A stretch of DNA of 64,000 nucleotides from Aliirhizobium wenxiniae (GTDB lineage: Bacteria > Pseudomonadota > Alphaproteobacteria > Rhizobiales > Rhizobiaceae). Shown here one piece after another: positions 59,898-64,000 of this stretch. Location of the stretch: NCBI RefSeq assembly GCF_019511445.1, contig NZ_JAEUAN010000020.1, positions 59,855-123,854 on the forward strand. Direction: 5' to 3'. Both the position numbers and the translations under genes were made by a program. Each line of letters begins with the position of its first letter. The first letter of the stretch is position 1. The notes under the pieces were generated by a model that saw nothing but the letters and a program-made list of their open reading frames with translations, ran no database searches and was not told the origin of the DNA.

Positions 59898-60935
59898 TTA
59901 CTTGGCACCCGGCTTGTAGATCTGGTCGAAAATGCCGCCATCGCCAAAGTGTTCCGGCTGCGCCTTCTTCCAGCCGCCGAAGAGCGGGTCGTCGATGGTG
60001 ACGAGCTTGATGTCCGGCAGTTGCTTGAGCAGATCCGGCTGCACCACTTCACGCTTGGAAGGACGGTAGAAGTGCTTGGCCGCGATGTTCTGTCCCTCGT
60101 CGGAATAGAGATATTGCAGATAGGCTTCCGCGACCTTGCGAGTACCCTTGGCATCCACGGTGGCATCGACGACGGCAACCGGCGGTTCGGCGAGGATAGA
60201 GATCGGCGGCACGACGATATCGAATGCGTCCTTGCCGAATTCCTCACCGGCCAGATAGGCCTCGTTTTCCCAAGCGAGCAGCACGTCGCCGATCTGGCGC
60301 TGGGCGAAGGTTACAGTGGAGCCGCGGGCGCCGGTATCGAGAACCGGAGCGCGCTTGTAGAGATCCGCGATATAAGCCTTGATCTTGTCCTGATCGCCCT
60401 TGAACTCTTCATTCGCCCAAGCCCAGGCGGCAAGATAGTTCCAGCGCGCACCGCCGGAGGTCTTCGGGTTCGGCGTGACGATCTGTACGTCGCCCTTCAC
60501 CAGATCACCCCAGTTCTTGATGCCCTTGGGATTGCCCTTGCGGACGAGGAAGACGATCGTCGAGGTGTAAGGCGCTGCATTGTTGGGCAGGCGGGTGCGC
60601 CAGTTTTCAGCAATCTTGCCCGTCTTCTGGATGGCGTTGATATCGCTTTCAAGCGCCAGCGTCACGACATCGGCTTCGAGACCGTCGATCACCGAGCGGG
60701 CCTGCGCGCCGGAACCGCCATGCGACTGGCGGATGGTGACATCCTCACCGCCTTCAGCCTTCCAATGCTTGGCGAAAGCCGCGTTGAAATCCTTGTAGAG
60801 TTCGCGTGTCGGATCGTAGGACACGTTCAGAAGCTGGGTCGCGGCAAAAGCCGGTGCGATACTTCCCGCTGCGAGTGTTGCGCCGAGCGCTAGCACTGCC
60901 AGCCGCTTTCCAATCCCATCGGTGAAGTTCAGCAT
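59898..60935 (-). CDS. sbp: Periplasmic sulfate-binding protein
   Basis: A 345-residue periplasmic sulfate-binding protein, signal peptide cut near PAFA-ATQLLNVSYDPTRELY. Family landmarks are QSHGGSGAQARSV, LALESDINAI, NPKTSGGARWNYLAAWAW and AEAYLQYLYSDEGQ; the Ser/Gly-rich SHGGSG loop binds the sulfate dianion. CAGGAGAG precedes the ATG. First gene of the operon. Close to Sbp; CysP, for thiosulfate, is a near relative and cannot be excluded. Confidence 0.93.
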   Translation of the reverse strand: MLNFTDGIGKRLAVLALGATLAAGSIAPAFAATQLLNVSYDPTRELYKDFNAAFAKHWKAEGGEDVTIRQSHGGSGAQARSVIDGLEADVVTLALESDINAIQKTGKIAENWRTRLPNNAAPYTSTIVFLVRKGNPKGIKNWGDLVKGDVQIVTPNPKTSGGARWNYLAAWAWANEEFKGDQDKIKAYIADLYKRAPVLDTGARGSTVTFAQRQIGDVLLAWENEAYLAGEEFGKDAFDIVVPPISILAEPPVAVVDATVDAKGTRKVAEAYLQYLYSDEGQNIAAKHFYRPSKREVVQPDLLKQLPDIKLVTIDDPLFGGWKKAQPEHFGDGGIFDQIYKPGAK

Positions 60936-61157
60936 AGGGTCTCTCCTGTGATCCTTGTCCTGCGATCTGGCTTAAACTCTATCGGTCAGGTCGTCTTAGT
61001 CAATTCACGGCGAAAAGAAGGCAAAACTGTTTCCCTCGGGCCGGTCTACGCGACAAAGAATGCGCTCCGTGAGCATGAGTTCAGAGAACGGCAGCGTTGG
61101 GAAAACACCGAACGGCAAAAACGCAATCCGGCAGGAATTCGTTCCAGAGGGCTGATT

Positions 61158-61670
61158 TCAACCCGGCAGAGCGTCGCGCCTGAGGAAAATTTCCGTATGA
61201 CCAACCGCCTCGGGCACCTTGCGAAAGGGTGGGCAAAAGTCGAAACCGAAGGCGCGATAGATCGATATGGCATCGGTCATGTAGATGGTGGTGTGCGCCA
61301 GCAACGTGCTCTTCCGGTGCGTTTCGACAGCGTGGAGAACGGCCCGCATCATTGCGCCGCCGATGCCTCTTCGCCGGAAGCCGGGCGCGACGTAGAACTT
61401 GTGAAGTTCATCAGCCGTATCATCGAAAGCGGAAAAGGCCAGACACCCCGCCGGCTGGCCATCCCAGGAGGCCAACACCATTGCCGCTCCTCCCTGCCCG
61501 TAGCTCCGGGCAAGGCTGGTCGCTGTCACGCCGTGATAGAGATCCATCACCACTTGCGGATCGATGCCATGGGTTGTCGCCATGGCCATATCCCATTCCG
61601 CCAGCTCCCGGCACAGCGCCGCGGCAACCTCGAAATCCTTTGGTGATCTCGCAATGGAGACTGAGAACAT
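61158..61670 (-). CDS. GNAT-family N-acetyltransferase
   Basis: A 170-residue acetyltransferase. Motif A is KFYVAPGFRRRGIGGAMMRAVL (about residues 91-112), followed by AISIYRAFGFDFCPPF, motif B. The N-terminal ELAEWDMAMATTHGID is variable. Acceptor unknown. It lies between the sulfate operon and a ParDE pair on the same strand, with 222 bases to sbp. No functional link to sulfur genes is evident. Confidence 0.85.
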   Translation of the reverse strand: MFSVSIARSPKDFEVAAALCRELAEWDMAMATTHGIDPQVVMDLYHGVTATSLARSYGQGGAAMVLASWDGQPAGCLAFSAFDDTADELHKFYVAPGFRRRGIGGAMMRAVLHAVETHRKSTLLAHTTIYMTDAISIYRAFGFDFCPPFRKVPEAVGHTEIFLRRDALPG

Positions 61671-61724
61671 GCCACGCCTCTCGACAACGAGAGTATATTA
61701 GCACATTGGCGACTTCGATGTCGT

Positions 61725-62027
61725 TCACAGATGGCGACTGACGTCCATACGTCGATGCAGGACGCGAATGATCTCGATTCCATAGGAACGCGGTCGGTAG
61801 AAAACGAAATGCGAACCGACGGGATATTTGCGATATCCTGTCCGCACGTCGACTTCGCGCCCCTTCATCTGACCGCTGACGAGTTGCGCAAACACGCGGA
61901 GCAGATCGGCGTGGTATTTGCCGGCCTGCTCCCACGACCATTTGTCGACCGTGAATGACCAGATATCTTCCAGATCGCGTTGCGCGAACGGGGAAATTCT
62001 AAACTCTCGTTCGCCGTCAGCGCCCAT
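61725..62027 (-). CDS. ParE/RelE-family toxin (module 3)
   Basis: A 100-residue ParE-type toxin: FRISPFAQRDLEDIWSFTVD, DVRTGYRKYPVGSHFVFYRP and IEIIRVLHRRMDVSRHL, all in the usual positions for ParE, which poisons DNA gyrase in studied cases. Its ATG at 62027 lies 11 bases inside the antitoxin frame, so translation is coupled. Confidence 0.9.
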   Translation of the reverse strand: MGADGEREFRISPFAQRDLEDIWSFTVDKWSWEQAGKYHADLLRVFAQLVSGQMKGREVDVRTGYRKYPVGSHFVFYRPRSYGIEIIRVLHRRMDVSRHL

Positions 62028-62262
62028 GCTTTTCGCGCATGCGCTTGAGGAATGCTTCATTGTCGAATGGCTGAGGCTCTCCGGATTCTTCGCCGGCGAT
62101 CAGCGCGTCCTGCAGAGCCTTCACGCGTGCCTCGTGCTCTTCAAGCAGGCGCAACCCGGCGCGTACGACGTCGCTGGCAGAGCCATAACGCCCACTTTCC
62201 ACCTGGCGGTCGATGAAGCCGGCGAAATGATCGCCGAGGGAAATGGATGTGTTGCGAGCCAT
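62017..62262 (-). CDS. ParD-family antitoxin (module 3)
   Basis: An 81-residue antitoxin: ribbon-helix-helix (MARNTSISLGDHFAGFIDRQ, GRYGSASDVVRAGLRLLEEHE) and a charged C-terminal tail (FDNEAFLKRMREKHGR). GGAGGTG precedes ATG 62262. It probably binds the perfect 7-5-7 inverted repeat 20 bases upstream and represses the operon. Confidence 0.9.
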   Translation of the reverse strand: MARNTSISLGDHFAGFIDRQVESGRYGSASDVVRAGLRLLEEHEARVKALQDALIAGEESGEPQPFDNEAFLKRMREKHGR

Positions 62263-62281
62263 AGGCACCTCCGGCACGGAA

Positions 62282-62300
62282 TGTACCAAAATCTGGTACA
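62282..62300 (-). promoter_or_regulatory. Probable ParD operator
   Basis: TGTACCA-N5-TGGTACA, a perfect 7-5-7 inverted repeat ending 20 bases before the parD ATG, where an autoregulatory operator is expected. Confidence 0.65.
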
Positions 62301-62318
62301 ACGACCAAGGGCCGTCTT

Positions 62319-62783
62319 TTACGCCGTCAGCAACTCACGGACTTGGGCTGGCTTTTCCGCCCCCTCGCCTGCCCCTTCGATTGCGTCGGCGATCGTGGTG
62401 TTGAACAGGACGTCGCGGGTGGCATCGGCCACGCGGGCGAAGACGTGGCGGATTTCGCACAGGTGCTCGCCGTCGCAGTCATCGCATTTTCGGTATGCAG
62501 TTTGCGACAGGCAGGGAAGCGGCGCGATCGGGCCATCGACCAGACGCAGGACCTCGCCGAAGGAGATTGCGTCGGCGGGTTTCAGCAGAAGATATCCGCC
62601 CTGCTTGCCACGGCGGCTCATGACGATGCCGGAGCGCTTCAGGTCGAGCAGAATCTGTTCCAGAAATTTCTTCGGGATAGACTGCTGGACCGCGATCTCC
62701 GAGATCAGCATCGGCTCATCCGGGTCGGCCTGCGCCAGAGCGGCCAAGGCTCTCAGCGCATATTTCGCTTTCTGGGATATCAT
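62319..62783 (-). CDS. Rrf2-family regulator with four cysteines
   Basis: A 154-residue Rrf2 regulator: wHTH ISEIAVQQSIPKKFLEQILLDLKRSG (about residues 27-52) and wing SRRGKQGGYLLLKPA. Four Cys, 91, 100, 103 and 109 (C-x8-C-x2-C-x5-C), could hold an iron-sulfur cluster or sense thiols. It is not RirA, whose N-terminus differs, and its place next to cysH suggests a role in sulfur or cysteine control, as CymR has in Firmicutes. ATG 62783 is used; the codon before is GTG. Confidence 0.87.
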   Translation of the reverse strand: MISQKAKYALRALAALAQADPDEPMLISEIAVQQSIPKKFLEQILLDLKRSGIVMSRRGKQGGYLLLKPADAISFGEVLRLVDGPIAPLPCLSQTAYRKCDDCDGEHLCEIRHVFARVADATRDVLFNTTIADAIEGAGEGAEKPAQVRELLTA

Positions 62784-62952
62784 CACGCAACCATCAACAG
62801 CAACGCCGCCGCGAGGCCTTTTTTGTCCTCACGTCGCCGCTTCACACTTCGTAATCCCGGCGGCTCGCGAATATCCTGTAAGCGACATCCGCGGTCGCAT
62901 TCGTGCAGACGGTCATGCCGCATTGCACACTTCATTCTGGAGTACCGCAAAC

Positions 62953-63048
62953 ATGCAGAAATTACAAACCTATGCGGGCATTTGCTGCCGCAAAAACAGT
63001 CACATTTGGTTAAGGCGGCAGGTTTTCTGTGTAGGCGAGGCTTTCTAG
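62953..63048 (+). CDS. Candidate cysteine leader peptide of cysH
   Basis: A 31-codon frame 98 bases before cysH. It begins MQKLQTYAGICCRKN and has Cys at codons 11, 12 and 26, which is far above the usual Cys frequency. GGAG lies ten bases before the ATG. The tandem Cys codons (62983-62988) overlap the 5' arm of a hairpin (62985-63021), so a ribosome stalled there for lack of Cys-tRNA would open the hairpin. This is the layout of a leader peptide for attenuation. Expression is not proven. Confidence 0.5.
   Translation: MQKLQTYAGICCRKNSHIWLRRQVFCVGEAF
62974..63029 (+). promoter_or_regulatory. Alternative hairpins over the Cys codons
   Basis: CTGCCGC (62985-62991) can pair with GCGGCAG (63015-63021), followed by GTTTTCTGT, a terminator-like form. 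The same arm can instead pair with GCGGGCA (62974-62980). The two forms exclude each other. The U-tract is short, so termination may be partial. Confidence 0.45.
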
Positions 63049-63146
63049 AGATATTTGCTCCACAGAACCGGCGGAAGAAACGGCTTTTCCTGTCATCAGC
63101 CCCTGCAAGTCGCAATACTACAGCACTTGCTGATGAAAGAAGAACC

Positions 63147-63944
63147 ATGACCTCGCATGATGTGATTGCGCGTACCGCGTATGGAGAGGGTGCAGAGATC
63201 CTCGCCGCAGAACTGAACGGCAGACTTGCAAGCCTCGATCTTTCCGGCCGTCTTTCCGCTGCTGCCGAAATCGGCCATGCGGTGTTCACCACTTCGCTTG
63301 GAATAGAAGACCAGGTCATCACCGCCGCAATTGGCACGCATCGGCTTCCGATCGAAGTTTCGACACTTGAAACCGGGCGCCTGTTCAAGGAAACGGTCGA
63401 GCTCATCTCGGAGACCGAAGAACGTTACGACATGACGATCCGGCGGTTTTATCCCGAAAAGGATGATATCGACGCCTATGCGGCGAAATACGGCCTGAAC
63501 GGTTTTTACGACAGTATCGAAGCACGTCACGCCTGCTGTCATGTGCGCAAGCTGATCCCGCTCGCAAAAGCGCTTTCGCAAGCGCAGGTGTGGGTGACCG
63601 GCTTGCGTCGCGGCCAGTCCGGCAATCGCGCCACCACGCCGTTCGCCGAATATGATGCCGAGCGCGGCCTCATCAAGGTCAACCCGCTGGCCGATTGGGA
63701 TATCGAGACGATCAATGCCCATGTGGCGGCCGAGCATATTCCGATCAATCCGCTGCATGCCCGCGGTTACCCCTCTATCGGCTGCGAGCCCTGTACCCGC
63801 GCCATCAAGCCCGGCGAGCCTGAGCGCGCCGGACGATGGTGGTGGGAAAACGACGAGAAACGCGAATGCGGACTGCATGTCCCGGAAAACGCGTCTCAGC
63901 CGATACCGGCCTCAGCACCGCTCGCGAGTTCAATCGCCCGCTAA
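63147..63944 (+). CDS. cysH: APS reductase (thioredoxin-dependent)
   Basis: A 265-residue adenylyl-sulfate reductase that turns APS into sulfite and AMP in assimilatory sulfate reduction. The four Cys that bind the 4Fe-4S cluster are visible as Cys130-Cys131 (HACCHVRK) and Cys213/Cys216 (IGCEPCTR), which marks it as the APS rather than PAPS type. The redox-active Cys241 is in RECGLH. Other motifs are SLGIEDQV, LETGRLF and GLRRGQSGNR. The ATG at 63147 is chosen from family length; the frame is open far upstream. The next gene begins 53 bases later. Confidence 0.96.
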   Translation: MTSHDVIARTAYGEGAEILAAELNGRLASLDLSGRLSAAAEIGHAVFTTSLGIEDQVITAAIGTHRLPIEVSTLETGRLFKETVELISETEERYDMTIRRFYPEKDDIDAYAAKYGLNGFYDSIEARHACCHVRKLIPLAKALSQAQVWVTGLRRGQSGNRATTPFAEYDAERGLIKVNPLADWDIETINAHVAAEHIPINPLHARGYPSIGCEPCTRAIKPGEPERAGRWWWENDEKRECGLHVPENASQPIPASAPLASSIAR

Positions 63945-63997
63945 GGCCCAAATCCCCACTCTTTGTGTGTAACATTCAAGATCTACCGGAGACCGAA

Positions 63998-64000
63998 ATG
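63998..64000 (+). CDS. Start codon of the next gene (cut by window edge)
   Basis: CCGGAG lies six bases before the ATG that ends the window. By gene order in rhizobia, this is most likely cysD (sulfate adenylyltransferase small subunit), but only the start codon is visible. Confidence 0.5.

Noticed and set aside
61005..61076. Second possible Cys leader frame, upstream of sbp on the minus strand
   Set aside because: A 23-codon frame with a single Cys, no ribosome-binding site and no hairpin at the Cys codon.
62319..62783. Calling the Rrf2 gene rirA
   Set aside because: The RirA N-terminus and three-Cys spacing I know differ from this protein, and its neighbours are sulfur genes.
62343..63146. 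Extension of the cysH frame to 62343
   Set aside because: Antisense to the Rrf2 gene; the APS reductase family length and motifs start at 63147.
1..64000. CRISPR array, prophage, transposase, tRNA or rRNA
   Set aside because: I looked for regular direct repeats with spacers, integrase or transposase motifs and tRNA cloverleafs and saw none; a tRNA scan and profile search would settle this.

Overview
The window is high-GC, densely coded chromosomal DNA that reads as a fast-growing Rhizobiaceae genome (Rhizobium/Agrobacterium/Neorhizobium type). The indications are betC-betB-betA choline-sulfate genes, a divergent ohr/ohrR pair, a RirA-type iron operator (TGA-N9-TCA), chemoreceptors ending in a WEEF pentapeptide, a rhizobial class 3 asparaginase, DUF1127 mini-proteins, and at least two families of palindromic intergenic repeats. 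I see no rRNA, tRNA, CRISPR array, prophage or insertion sequence.

Layout. 0-9 kb: an efflux permease, two aldo/keto reductases, an orphan RES-domain protein, a DUF3829 secreted protein, a chemoreceptor and CorA with a structured leader. 9-13 kb: an iron-regulated siderophore-type ABC operon whose last gene encodes the copper protein pseudoazurin, then a possible small RNA. 13-22 kb: envelope and ATPase genes, a MarR-controlled operon DUF899-DUF1579-DUF1579-VOC, and an SDR/LysR pair. 22-28 kb: a free-standing attenuator-like RNA, a RES/Xre toxin-antitoxin pair, ohr/ohrR, regulators and two L,D-transpeptidases. 29-37 kb: a Cache chemoreceptor, a hydrolase, the exonuclease and ligase of the ligase-associated DNA repair set, and an EmrB/MarR pair. 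37-49 kb: two cyclic-di-GMP enzymes, a beta-helix TAT protein, ParDE, GST, asparaginase and several very small genes. 49-55 kb: betC, betB and betA bracketed by HigBA and ParDE, with no betI. 55-64 kb: small membrane and periplasmic genes, the sulfate importer (sbp-cysT-cysW-cysA), ParDE, an Rrf2 regulator and cysH, with the next gene starting at the window edge.

How the genes work together. The right end is a sulfur-acquisition region: sulfate import, its reduction through APS reductase, and choline-sulfate hydrolysis nearby, which yields both sulfate and the osmoprotectant precursor choline. The most striking signal is a 31-codon reading frame before cysH with tandem Cys codons placed on the 5' arm of a hairpin, which looks like a cysteine-sensing attenuator. 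The iron operon is the second point of interest, because it joins a RirA-type box, a FecBCD-like importer and a cupredoxin. Five toxin-antitoxin modules plus an orphan RES gene sit in 64 kb, several flush against neighbouring stop codons.

All calls come from reading the sequence and from recall of protein families; no database search, folding program or comparative alignment was run.
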